NCBI RefSeq assembly: GCF_021353235.1
Contig: NZ_JAJTWT010000003.1
Location: 1 to 64,000 of the forward strand
Direction: 5' to 3'
Source: Pelomonas caseinilytica
Lineage (GTDB): Bacteria > Pseudomonadota > Gammaproteobacteria > Burkholderiales > Burkholderiaceae_C
DNA: 64,000 bases
Part shown: positions 7,168-14,792 of the stretch, in pieces
How positions within the stretch are numbered: position 1 is the stretch's first letter
How the letters are laid out: the number at the start of each line of letters is the position of its first letter
Program-made: the position numbers and the translations under genes
The notes under the pieces: generated by a model
Told to the model about the DNA's origin: nothing
The model's database searches: none
What the model saw: only the letters and a program-made list of their open reading frames with translations

Positions 7168-9398
7168 AGCAGTTCCTCGTTCTCCTCAGCGTCGTGCTGC
7201 TCACCGCCTGTGCCAACCCGGCGTTGCGGCAGGCGGAAGACCTCGGCCGCAGCAACCAGTGGCCCGCCGCGCTGCGCGTGCTGGACGACGCCCTGGCCCA
7301 GGACCCGACCGACCCGCAACTGCGCGCGGCCCAGGTGCGCGCCCGCGAGCAGGCGACGGCGCGGCTGCTGATGCAGATCGAGGCCCTGCGCATCGCCCAC
7401 CGCTGGGACGAGGCCAAGGCCCTGCTGACCCAGCTCGCGGCGGCCGATGCCAAGCATCCGCGGCTGGAGGCGCTGAACGCCGAGATCGAGCGGGGCCGCC
7501 GCCAGGAGACCCAGCTCGCCGCTGGCCGTGCGGCGTTGAAGGAGGGGCGCCTGGAGCGTGCCGAGGGCATTGCCAGCGACATCCTGGCCGAGTCTCCCCA
7601 GCACCCGGGGGCCCGGCTGCTGGCCAGCCAGGTGGCGCAGGCCCGGCCGCTGGAGTCCGCCGTGGGCGAGCTGGGGCCGGCCTTCCAGAAGCCGGTGACG
7701 CTCGAGTTCCGCGACGCGCCGCTGCGCCAGGTCTTCGAGGCGCTGGCCCGCGGCAGCAGCATCAATTTCGTGTTCGACAAGGACGTGCGCTCCGACGCCC
7801 GCGTGACGGTCTTTCTGCGCGGCGTGACGCTGGACGAGGCCCTGCGCGTCATCCTCAACACCCAGCAGCTCGACCGCAAGCTGCTTAACGACAGCACCGT
7901 GCTCGTCTTCCCGGCGACCAGCGCCAAGCAGCGCGAGCACCAGGAACTCATCACCCGCACCCTCTACCTGACCAACGCCGACGTCAAGCAGGTGCAGGCC
8001 ATGGTCAAGACCATCGCCAAGGTGCGCGACATCCACATCGATGAGCGGCTGAACCTGCTCATCGTGCGCGACACGCCCGAGGTGGTGCGCCTCGTCGAGA
8101 AGCTCATCGCCACCGTCGACCTGCCGGAACCGGAGGTGATGCTCGAGGTCGAGGTGATGGAGCTGGCCACCGACCAGGTCGATGCCCTCGGGCTGCAGTG
8201 GCCCGAGGAGGTGCAGCTGGGCGTGAGCGACGCCTCGGGTCAGATTCCCTCGCGCGTGTTCATTGGCGGGCGCAACCCGTTCAACCTGCGCGCCAGCATC
8301 GCCAACCCGGCCATCGTCGCGACCCTGCGCGGCACGAGCGGCAACGTCAACCTGCTGGCCAACCCCAAGATCCGCGTGCGCAACCACGACAAGGCCAAGG
8401 TCCACATCGGCCAGAAGCTGCCGGTCTTCACGACGACGACCAACTTCACGGGCTCGACGTCCGTCGCCGCATCGGTGAGCTACCTCGACGTCGGCCTGAA
8501 GCTGGACGTGGAGCCCACCATCCAGCTCGATAACGACGTCATCATCAAGATCGGCCTGGAGGTGTCCAACACCATCCGCCAGGCCGTTGGCCCCGGCGGC
8601 ACGACCGCCTACGAGATCGGCACCCGCACGACGGCCACCACGCTGCGCCTGGCCGACGGCGAGACCCAGGTGCTCGCCGGCCTCATCAACGACGAGGACC
8701 GCAAGTCCGCCGCCGGCATCCCGGGCCTGTCCCGCATCCCGGTGCTGGGCCGCCTCTTCGGGACGACGACGGACACCCGCAACAAGACCGAGGTGGTGCT
8801 GCTCATCACACCCCGCATCGTGCGCAACCTTGCCATCCCCGACGCCTCGCTTACGCGCCTGCCCAGCGGTACGGACGCCAGCCCGGGGGCCTTCAGCAGC
8901 CTGCTCAGGCGCGAGGCCAAGGCCGGCGTGGCGCTGAGCGGTGCAGCTGGCGGCGCCGCCACGGTGATCCCGTCGCTACCCGCACCGGTGGCGCCGCCCG
9001 CGGCAGCACCCGATGCCCCGGCGGGCCCGGCCGTGCCGGTCGATGCCGCGGCCGGGGAGGCCATCCTGAAGCTCGACGTCACGCCCCAGGTCCCCGCCGG
9101 CGGCACCGTCGCGGTGGCCCTGAGGAATGAGAGCGGCCTGCAGATGAAGGCGGAGCTGGAGTACGACCCGGCCCGCCTCGCGCCGGCGCAGCCGTCGGCG
9201 AACGCCGCGCCGGGGCGCTATCCGCTGGTGCTGCCACCGCGCGGGGAGCGTGTCGTCGTGCTGCGTGCCTTGCCAGCCGCGACCGGGCAGGCGTTGAACA
9301 TCCAGGTGAGCGGCCTCTCGGCCAGCGGGCCCAACGGGCAGGCTTCGCCGGTCCGGCTCGAGGGCACCGGCTTGCTCACCGTGGGCGCTGCCCGTTAG
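7164..9398 (+). CDS. gspD: type II secretion secretin GspD-like lipoprotein
   Basis: Outer-membrane secretin channel, 744 residues. The signal peptide ends in a lipobox (LLTAC), so it is probably a lipoprotein that needs no separate pilotin. Residues 20-165 form TPR-like helices (ALRVLDDALAQDPTDPQLRAAQ, RWDEAKALL). Then come secretin N-domains (FRDAPLRQVFEALARGSSINFVFDKDV; a VxxLIATVDLPEPEVMLEVEVME segment near 315-335) and the secretin core (VNLLANPKIRV, YLDVGLKLDVEPTI, IPVLGRLFG, VVLLITPRIV). After residue 600 a Pro/Ala linker leads to a beta-rich domain resembling cohesin modules (ILKLDVTPQVPAGGTVAVAL, AELEYDPARL). That C-terminal domain is unusual for GspD. TPR plus secretin recalls MshL-like proteins. 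Confidence 0.9.
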   Translation: MKQFLVLLSVVLLTACANPALRQAEDLGRSNQWPAALRVLDDALAQDPTDPQLRAAQVRAREQATARLLMQIEALRIAHRWDEAKALLTQLAAADAKHPRLEALNAEIERGRRQETQLAAGRAALKEGRLERAEGIASDILAESPQHPGARLLASQVAQARPLESAVGELGPAFQKPVTLEFRDAPLRQVFEALARGSSINFVFDKDVRSDARVTVFLRGVTLDEALRVILNTQQLDRKLLNDSTVLVFPATSAKQREHQELITRTLYLTNADVKQVQAMVKTIAKVRDIHIDERLNLLIVRDTPEVVRLVEKLIATVDLPEPEVMLEVEVMELATDQVDALGLQWPEEVQLGVSDASGQIPSRVFIGGRNPFNLRASIANPAIVATLRGTSGNVNLLANPKIRVRNHDKAKVHIGQKLPVFTTTTNFTGSTSVAASVSYLDVGLKLDVEPTIQLDNDVIIKIGLEVSNTIRQAVGPGGTTAYEIGTRTTATTLRLADGETQVLAGLINDEDRKSAAGIPGLSRIPVLGRLFGTTTDTRNKTEVVLLITPRIVRNLAIPDASLTRLPSGTDASPGAFSSLLRREAKAGVALSGAAGGAATVIPSLPAPVAPPAAAPDAPAGPAVPVDAAAGEAILKLDVTPQVPAGGTVAVALRNESGLQMKAELEYDPARLAPAQPSANAAPGRYPLVLPPRGERVVVLRALPAATGQALNIQVSGLSASGPNGQASPVRLEGTGLLTVGAAR

Positions 9399-9406
9399 CG
9401 TCTGCC

Positions 9407-9874
9407 ATGCGCGAGCGCGGCTTCACGTTGATCGAGATGCTGGTGGTGCTGGCCATGCTGGCCGTGCTCGCCTCGGCCGCCCGGCCGCTGCTGGAGCTGT
9501 CGGTGCAGCGCACTCGGGAACATGAATTGCGGCAGGCCCTGCGCAGCTTGCGTGACGCGCTGGATGCCTACAAGCGCACCGCGGATTCGGGCTCCATCGC
9601 GCTGAGCCCCGAGGACAGCGGTTACCCGAAGTCGCTGCAGCAGTTGGTCGACGGCGTGACGGACGCCAAGTCGCCGAATGGGCGGCGCATCTACTTCCTG
9701 CGCCGGCTGCCGCGGGATCCGTTCGCACCCGCGGAGCTGCCCGCGGCCGAGACCTGGGGCGTGCGAGCCTATGACAGCCCTGCGGACGATCCGCGACCGG
9801 GCCGGGACGTGTACGACGTGTTCTCTCGCTCCGAGCGCAAGGCGCTGGACGGCAGCCGGCTCAAGGACTGGTGA
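9407..9874 (+). CDS. type II pseudopilin (GspG/GspH-like)
   Basis: A 155-residue prepilin-like protein. The leader MRERG is followed by the cleavage site G|FTLIEMLVVLAMLAVLASAA with Glu at +5. The mature part has a long helix (REHELRQALRSLRDALDAYKR) and a globular end with RLPRDPFAP and DVYDVFSRSERKALDG, similar to GspG-type proteins. It is the second pseudopilin of the operon, 8 bases after the secretin stop and overlapping the next pseudopilin by one base. Whether it acts as a minor tip subunit cannot be told from sequence. Confidence 0.85.
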   Translation: MRERGFTLIEMLVVLAMLAVLASAARPLLELSVQRTREHELRQALRSLRDALDAYKRTADSGSIALSPEDSGYPKSLQQLVDGVTDAKSPNGRRIYFLRRLPRDPFAPAELPAAETWGVRAYDSPADDPRPGRDVYDVFSRSERKALDGSRLKDW

Positions 9875-10254
9875 TGAAGAAGGCCCGCGGCTTCACGCTG
9901 ATCGAGCTGATGGTGGTGATGGCCATCGTGGCGCTGCTGGCGTCCATCGCGGCGCCGCGGTATTTCCGGTCGCTGCAAAAGAGCAAGGAGACGGCGCTGC
10001 TGCAGTCGCTCACGACGATGCGCGACGCCATCGACCAATACGCCGCGGACAAGGGGCGGTATCCGGACTCGCTGCAGGAGTTGGCCGACGCGCGCTACAT
10101 CCGCGGCATTCCGGAGGACCCATTGACCGGCAGCAGGCAGACGTGGGTGGAACTGCCGCCGCCGTCGGACATGCAGGCAGCGGGGCAGCTGTGGGATGTG
10201 CACAGCGGCGCGCCTGGGCAGAGCGCGGATGGGCGGTCGTATGCGGACTGGTGA
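9874..10254 (+). CDS. type II pseudopilin (GspG/GspI-like)
   Basis: A 126-residue pseudopilin with leader MKKARG and site G|FTLIELMVVMAIVALLASIAAP, Glu at +5. The body pattern DAIDQYAADKGRYPDSLQELADARYIRGIPEDPLTG is typical of the GspG family of short pseudopilins. I use the ATG at 9874; a GTG one codon earlier is equally possible. It overlaps both neighbours, so it is co-translated with them. Together with 1836 and 9407 it gives the system three GspG-like subunits. Confidence 0.86.
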   Translation: MKKARGFTLIELMVVMAIVALLASIAAPRYFRSLQKSKETALLQSLTTMRDAIDQYAADKGRYPDSLQELADARYIRGIPEDPLTGSRQTWVELPPPSDMQAAGQLWDVHSGAPGQSADGRSYADW

Positions 10255-10747
10255 AAAGGCCGGATTCGCAGCGACGCAGCGGGGGTACAGCTACCTGGTC
10301 GTGCTTTTCCTCGTCGCGCTGACGGCCGCCGCTCTGGCCGGCCTTGGGCAGGCGTGGAGCACGGCGGCGCAGCGGGAGAAAGAGCGCGAACTGGAGTTCC
10401 GAGGACGGGCGATCGCCGCGGCGATTGCGAGTTACCAGCGGGCGGGGCGGTCCGGGCCGGGAGAGTTGCCGCGCAGCCTGGACGATCTGCTCGAGGACCG
10501 GCGCGACGTGATCGTCAGGCACCACCTGCGCAAGCGGTATGTGGATCCGTTCACGGGGGAGGCGGATTGGGAGTTGATTCCGGCTCCGGGGGATGCGTCG
10601 CGCTTTTATGGCGTGCGCAGCAGATCGACGAGTCTGCTGCTTCGCCAAGCGCAGCCAGGCGTTTCGCCCGTGCAAAAGGCATGCGACCGGAAATTTCTGG
10701 CCCCGATGTTCGGCATGCCGCTTGCCGACATCTCGCCTCACACTTGA
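10241..10747 (+). CDS. atypical pseudopilin-like protein (last gene of the secretion operon)
   Basis: A 168-residue protein with a basic N-terminus and one hydrophobic segment (about 19-40, RGYSYLVVLFLVALTAAALAGLG), followed by a helix (EKERELEFRGRAIAAAIASYQRAGR) and LPRSLDDLLEDRR. The arrangement is that of a pseudopilin, but Glu at +5 after the Gly is missing, as in some GspK-type or TadG-type proteins. KRYVDPFTGEADWELI matches the end region seen in GspG relatives. The ATG at 10241 overlaps the previous gene by 14 bases; earlier in-frame starts at 10196 and 10229 are possible. No prepilin peptidase gene follows. Confidence 0.7.
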   Translation: MRTGEKAGFAATQRGYSYLVVLFLVALTAAALAGLGQAWSTAAQREKERELEFRGRAIAAAIASYQRAGRSGPGELPRSLDDLLEDRRDVIVRHHLRKRYVDPFTGEADWELIPAPGDASRFYGVRSRSTSLLLRQAQPGVSPVQKACDRKFLAPMFGMPLADISPHT

Positions 10748-10772
10748 ATGCCCGCGCGCGTCTTCTGAACCG

Positions 10773-11807
10773 TCAAAGCACCGCCGGCGCCAGCAGCCGG
10801 ATGGTGCCTTCCTCGGCATCCATCTCGGCCGGGGCGCCCACCGGCACGGTCAGCTTGCGCTTGATGTGGCCGATGGCGGCGCCGCGGAAGACGGGCACGT
10901 TCAGCGGCAGGAAGTAGTCGTCGAAGACCTCGTCCAGCGTCAGGCTGCCGTAGCCGTCGCCCGGCTCGCATTTGGTGAAGCGGCCCAGCACCACGCCGGC
11001 CACCTGCGACAGCGCGCCGGCCAGGCGCAGCGTCGAGAGGCAGCGGTCGATGCGGTAGATGTATTCGTTGATGTCCTCGAGGAAGAGCAGGGCGCCGCGG
11101 CAGTCGGGGAAGTAGGGCGTGCCGGCCAGCGAGGCCAGCACCGTCAGGTTGCCGCCCACGAGCCGGCCCTGGGCCTTGCCGGGGCGGATGGTGGCGATGC
11201 GCTCCTCGCGGGCGACGAGGTCGTCGGCCGGCTTGACCACCGGGTTGCGCAGCACGGCGGCCTCGGCGTTCATGGCCACGGCCTTGAAGTTCTGCACCGA
11301 GTAGTCGTTCCATTCGGAGCCGGCCACCGGGCAGTGGAAGCTGACGAGGCCGGTCTGGCGCTGGATGGCGTTGACCAGGCTGGTGAGGTCGCTGAAGCCG
11401 CCGAAGAACTTGGGCCGGCGGCGGATGAGGCCGTAGTCCAGCTTGTCGACGATGCGGTTGCAGCCCGAGCCGCCCGTCATCGCCAGGATGCCCGCGACCG
11501 AGTCGTCAGCGAACATGGCGTTGATGTCGGAGGCGCGTTCGGTGTCGGTGCCGGCGAAGGGGCCGCGCCGCGCGGCGACGAACTCGCCCGGCTTGACCTT
11601 GAAGCCCAGGGCCTGCAGCGATTCGATGGCGATCTTCAGCGGCTCCCGCTCGAAGGTGGCGTTGGCGGGGCTGACCAGGCCGAGCGTGTCGCCGGGGCGC
11701 AGGCGCGGCGCTCGCAGCGGCCCTTCGGCGGCGAGCGCGGGCCGGGCGGCCAGCAGCCCGGCCGCGGCGGCGCTGAAGTGCAGGAGTTGGCGGCGGGAAG
11801 CGGGCAT
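10773..11807 (-). CDS. LD-carboxypeptidase (peptidase family S66), Tat-exported
   Basis: Serine carboxypeptidase of the LdcA/MccF family, which removes the terminal D-amino acid from murein peptides or cleaves related amides; 344 residues. A twin-Arg-type signal (SRRQLLHFSAAAAGLLAARPALA) indicates export, unlike cytoplasmic E. coli LdcA. Family motifs follow: GDTLGLVSPAN, GGSGCNRIVDKLDY, the Ser nucleophile in GFSDLTSL, Glu in LFLEDIN, and His in GHIKRKL near the end. I take the ATG at 11807 because it places the Tat motif at the N-terminus; longer in-frame versions start further up. It lies convergent to the secretion operon and near the D-Ala-D-Ala dipeptidase at 13164, which suggests cell-wall peptide turnover. 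Confidence 0.87.
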   Translation of the reverse strand: MPASRRQLLHFSAAAAGLLAARPALAAEGPLRAPRLRPGDTLGLVSPANATFEREPLKIAIESLQALGFKVKPGEFVAARRGPFAGTDTERASDINAMFADDSVAGILAMTGGSGCNRIVDKLDYGLIRRRPKFFGGFSDLTSLVNAIQRQTGLVSFHCPVAGSEWNDYSVQNFKAVAMNAEAAVLRNPVVKPADDLVAREERIATIRPGKAQGRLVGGNLTVLASLAGTPYFPDCRGALLFLEDINEYIYRIDRCLSTLRLAGALSQVAGVVLGRFTKCEPGDGYGSLTLDEVFDDYFLPLNVPVFRGAAIGHIKRKLTVPVGAPAEMDAEEGTIRLLAPAVL

Positions 11808-11934
11808 GGCTGGGGTCCTCGTTGGAGCGGGGTCGCGCGGCATTGTGGCCGTCCGGCGGCCGTCGAGGGGATGCCGATTGCGAGGGCAGCCATGCCGTCG
11901 GCCTCTCGGGGCCGCGCTGAGGTCCAATGCGCGC

Positions 11935-12168
11935 ATGACCGCCGACCTGCCCCCGCTGCCCCCTCTCGAACCCGGCCGCTACCGCCACTACAAGGGCGGC
12001 GAGTACGAGGTGCTCGCCGTCGCCCGCCACAGCGAGACGCTGGAGGCCGTGGTGGTCTACCGCCCGCTCTACAACGACAGCGGCTGGTGGGTCAGGCCGT
12101 ATGCCATGTTCGTCGAGCGGGTGGTGGCCGGCGGCGTGGAGCGCCCGCGCTTCGAGCGCCTGCCCTGA
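11935..12168 (+). CDS. DUF1653 domain protein
   Basis: A 77-residue protein made almost entirely of a DUF1653 domain: GRYRHYKGGEYEVLAVARHSETLEAVVVYRPLYNDSGWWVRPYAMFVERV. The family consists of small beta-rich cytoplasmic proteins of unknown role. The Trp-Val-Arg-Pro and Phe-Glu-Arg-Leu pattern at the end is typical. It starts 127 bases from the divergent LD-carboxypeptidase and ends 7 bases before the next gene, so it is probably co-transcribed with the regulator downstream. Confidence 0.85.
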   Translation: MTADLPPLPPLEPGRYRHYKGGEYEVLAVARHSETLEAVVVYRPLYNDSGWWVRPYAMFVERVVAGGVERPRFERLP

Positions 12169-12175
12169 CGGCGCC

Positions 12176-13156
12176 ATGCGTGCCAGCCGCCTGCTGTCCA
12201 TCCTCATCCTGCTGCAGCTGCGCCCGCAGATCACGGCGCCGGCGCTGGCGCGGGAGTTCGAGGTGTCGGTGCGCACCATCCTGCGCGACATCGACGAGCT
12301 GTCGGCGGCCGGCGTGCCGGTCTATGCCGAGCGCGGGCGCGGGGGCGGCTTCCGGCTGCGCGAGGGTTTCGCCACGCGGCTGAACGGCCTGCTCGGCGAC
12401 GAGGCCCAGGCCCTGCCGCTGCTGGGCCTGCCCGGTGCGGCCAGCGAGCTGGGCCTGGGCAGTGCCTCGCAGCGCCTCAAGCTCAAGCTGCAGTCGGCGC
12501 TGCCGGGCGATTCGGCGGCCCTGGCGGGCCGGCTGCAGGCGCGGCTGCATGTCGACCCTCTGGACTGGTACCAGGGCGGCGAGCCGGCGCCCCAGTTGCC
12601 GGCCCTGGCCCAGGCCGTGCTGGAGTGCCGCCGCGTGCGGCTGGACTACCTGAGCTGGAAGGGCGAACGGCGCTGGCAGGCGGAGCCTCTCGGCCTCGTG
12701 CTCAAGGGCGGCAGCTGGTATGCCGTGGTGCGGGCCGGCGCGCGGACGATGATGCTCAAGGTGGCCAACATCCAGGCCCTGCAGGTCGCTGACGAGACCT
12801 TCGAGCGGCCCGGCGACTTCGAGCTGGCCGCCTGGTGGCAGGCCTCGCTGCAGCGCTTCGAGCGCGAGCTCCGGCCGGGACGGGCGGTGCTGCGCCTGAC
12901 GGCCGAGGGGCGCCGACGCCTCGCCGAGAAAGGCCGTTATGCCGCCGAGGCCGTCGCCGCGGCGGTGGCCGAGAAGCCGGCCGGGCCGCGCGCCTGGGCG
13001 AGGGTGGAGCTGCCCATCGAGGGCGTGGACCAGGCGGCGCGGCTGGCGATGTCGCTGGCGCCCGAGGTCGAGGTGCTGGAGCCCGCCGAGGTGCGCGAGC
13101 GGGTCGCGCAGTGGGCGCGCGAGCTGACCCGGCGCCACCGCGGCGGCGGCGCCTGA
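12176..13156 (+). CDS. YafY-type transcriptional regulator (HTH + WYL domain)
   Basis: A 326-residue DeoR-like regulator. Residues 1-60 form a winged helix-turn-helix (ALAREFEVSVRTILRDIDELSAAGVPVYAERGRGGGFRL). The middle carries a WYL domain (RLDYLSWKGERRWQAEPLGLVLKGGSWYAVVRAG) that in this family senses small ligands or nucleic acids. A C-terminal WCX-like extension completes the usual order. The ATG lies 7 bases after the DUF1653 gene. The target genes are unknown; the DUF1653 neighbour is a possibility only because of proximity. Confidence 0.88.
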   Translation: MRASRLLSILILLQLRPQITAPALAREFEVSVRTILRDIDELSAAGVPVYAERGRGGGFRLREGFATRLNGLLGDEAQALPLLGLPGAASELGLGSASQRLKLKLQSALPGDSAALAGRLQARLHVDPLDWYQGGEPAPQLPALAQAVLECRRVRLDYLSWKGERRWQAEPLGLVLKGGSWYAVVRAGARTMMLKVANIQALQVADETFERPGDFELAAWWQASLQRFERELRPGRAVLRLTAEGRRRLAEKGRYAAEAVAAAVAEKPAGPRAWARVELPIEGVDQAARLAMSLAPEVEVLEPAEVRERVAQWARELTRRHRGGGA

Positions 13157-13163
13157 GCGGACT

Positions 13164-13775
13164 TCAGAGCACGCGCGGCAGGTCGCGCCGGACGGCGACG
13201 CGGTCGCCGAAGTCGAAGTGCCACCACTCGGTGGCGATGCCGTGGAAGCCGGCCTCGCGCATGGCCGCGCGCAGCCAGCCGCGCTCGACGAGGTGGGCCG
13301 CCGTGAGCCCGCCCTGGGCCAGGTGCTCGGCCTCGTGATCGGGGTGGGAGGCGAGGGTCATCTCGTCGAAGCCGCTGCCCATGTCGACCTCGCGGCCGGC
13401 CGGGTCGAGCAGCGTGAGGTCCACCGCCATGCCGAAGCTGTGGATGGAGCCGCGCTCCGGGTGGGCGAGGTACATCGTCAGCGGCGTGCCCTGGAGTTCG
13501 TCCCACAGGCGCTGCTGCACGCGCTGCGGGCGCAGGGCGTCGAGCACGAGCAGGCGGTAGCCGGGACGGCGGTCGTGAAGCCAGGCGGCGGCATGCTCCA
13601 GGGCCGCGGCGGCCTCGCGGCGCAGCCAGCGGCAGTCGATGCCCTGGTAGACCGGGTGGCCGACGAAGTTGTCGGCCGTGGCGTAGCGCAGGTCCACGGC
13701 GATGCCGTGGCCGAGGTCGTCCAGGCGCCGGAACTCCGGGTGCGTGGCAATGTCTTCGATGCGGATGGAGTTCAA
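13164..13775 (-). CDS. ddpX: D-Ala-D-Ala dipeptidase, VanX/DdpX family
   Basis: Zinc dipeptidase that splits D-Ala-D-Ala, 203 residues, close to VanX length. Zinc and catalytic motifs are complete: SIHSFGMAVDLTL (His and Asp ligands) near residues 112-124, and EWWHFDF (catalytic Glu, then His ligand) near 184. DALRPQRVQQRLWD, containing the conserved Arg region, is also present. No signal peptide, so it should act in the cytoplasm on imported dipeptide. The best start is a TTG that overlaps the stop of the LysR gene (TTGA); no ATG or GTG is available near it. In E. coli ddpX forms an operon with a dipeptide ABC transporter; here only a binding protein is nearby. Confidence 0.9.
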   Translation of the reverse strand: MNSIRIEDIATHPEFRRLDDLGHGIAVDLRYATADNFVGHPVYQGIDCRWLRREAAAALEHAAAWLHDRRPGYRLLVLDALRPQRVQQRLWDELQGTPLTMYLAHPERGSIHSFGMAVDLTLLDPAGREVDMGSGFDEMTLASHPDHEAEHLAQGGLTAAHLVERGWLRAAMREAGFHGIATEWWHFDFGDRVAVRRDLPRVL

Positions 13776-14671
13776 GGCAGTCGGGAGAGGTGCTCGTGGG
13801 CGGCGGCGGTGATGAACTTGACGAGGCGGCGCGAGGCCTGGCCCAGCGGCGCGCTGGCGGCGCTGAGCAGGTAGAGCTGCACGGGCACGGTGGGCGTCAG
13901 CGGCCGGATGCGGACCTTGCCGAGGTCGGCGCTGGCGGCGGTGAAGGGGTCCACCAGCGTCATGCCCACGCCGGCTTCGACGAGGGCGCGGGCGAGCTGG
14001 TAGGTCTGCACGGTGATGCGGCTGGCCAGCGGCTGGCCCAGGGCCTCGCCGGCATGGTGCAGCAGGCCGGCCAGCGGGTCGTCGCTGTGCAGCCCGACGA
14101 TCTCGGTGCGGATGTCGGCCAGGCCGAGCGGCCCTTCGCCCTTGGCCTCGGGGCTGCCCAGCGGGCACAGGGCCACCATGGCGCCGCCGGCGATGGCCTC
14201 GGCCTTGATGCCGGGGTGGCGCGGGTCCTGCAGGGACAGGGCGAGGTCGGCCTCGCCCAGCAGCAGGGCCGAGACGATCTCCCGGGTGTGGTGGGTGGCC
14301 AGCGAACAGCTGGCGTTGGGGAAGGCCTTGCACCAGGGCGTCATGGCGGCCGGCACGATGGCCATGGCCAGGGCCGGCGTGGCCACGAGGCGCACCTGCT
14401 CGCTCTCGCCGCTCTTGAGGTTGGCGGCCAGGCGGCGGATGCCGACGAGGTCGCGGTTGAGCTTGTCGATCTCGACGAAGAGGCGCTGGGCCTCGGGCGT
14501 CGGGTAGAGCTTGCCGCGCACGCGGTCGAACAGGGGCATGCCGAGCTGCAGCTCGCAGTGCTGCAGCACCTTGGTGACGGCAGGCTGGGAGATGTGCAGC
14601 AGCTGGGCGGCGCCGCTGATGGTGCCGGCCTGCATGATGGCGTGGAAGACTTCGATGTGCCTCAGACGCAC
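13772..14671 (-). CDS. LysR-family transcriptional regulator
   Basis: LysR-type regulator, 299 residues. N-terminal helix-turn-helix: RLRHIEVFHAIMQAGTISGAAQLLHISQPAVTKVLQHCELQLGMPLFDR, followed by the periplasmic-binding-like effector domain (ADLALSLQDPRHPGIKAEAI, ALVEAGVGMTLVDPFTA). A GTG start at 14671 gives the standard N-terminus. It lies between the binding-protein gene and ddpX on the same strand and overlaps ddpX by four bases. LysR genes are more often divergent from their targets, so it probably regulates this cluster from within. The effector is unknown; a peptide or D-amino acid is a guess from context. Confidence 0.9.
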   Translation of the reverse strand: MRLRHIEVFHAIMQAGTISGAAQLLHISQPAVTKVLQHCELQLGMPLFDRVRGKLYPTPEAQRLFVEIDKLNRDLVGIRRLAANLKSGESEQVRLVATPALAMAIVPAAMTPWCKAFPNASCSLATHHTREIVSALLLGEADLALSLQDPRHPGIKAEAIAGGAMVALCPLGSPEAKGEGPLGLADIRTEIVGLHSDDPLAGLLHHAGEALGQPLASRITVQTYQLARALVEAGVGMTLVDPFTAASADLGKVRIRPLTPTVPVQLYLLSAASAPLGQASRRLVKFITAAAHEHLSRLP

Positions 14672-14693
14672 GGCTCGCTCCTCGGCTGTGGAA

Positions 14694-14785
14694 CACAGCC
14701 ACAGAGGCACAGAGGCACAGAGAAACTTGGTAGTCGCGCAAGAAGGCCAGATTCTCTGTGGCTCTGTGCCTCTGTGGCTGTTTTG
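14694..14785. repeat. CACAGAG-unit intercistronic hairpin, copy 1
   Basis: Two near-complementary arms of about 30 bases, built from 8-base units of the form CACAGAGG, surround a loop of about 28 bases. Left arm 14694-14723, right arm 14752-14785. It lies between the binding-protein gene (stop at 14793, 7 bases away) and the lysR start (14671, 22 bases away). Copies 2-4 are at 32822, 35851 and 37460. It could act as terminator, attenuator or RNA-stability element. Confidence 0.85.
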
Positions 14786-14792
14786 TTGGGCC

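Noticed and set aside
11460-11490. Cys in GGSGCNR of the LD-carboxypeptidase as a possible change of nucleophile
   Set aside because: In this family the nucleophile is the Ser of the GFSD motif, which is present; the GG-x-G-x position is variable.
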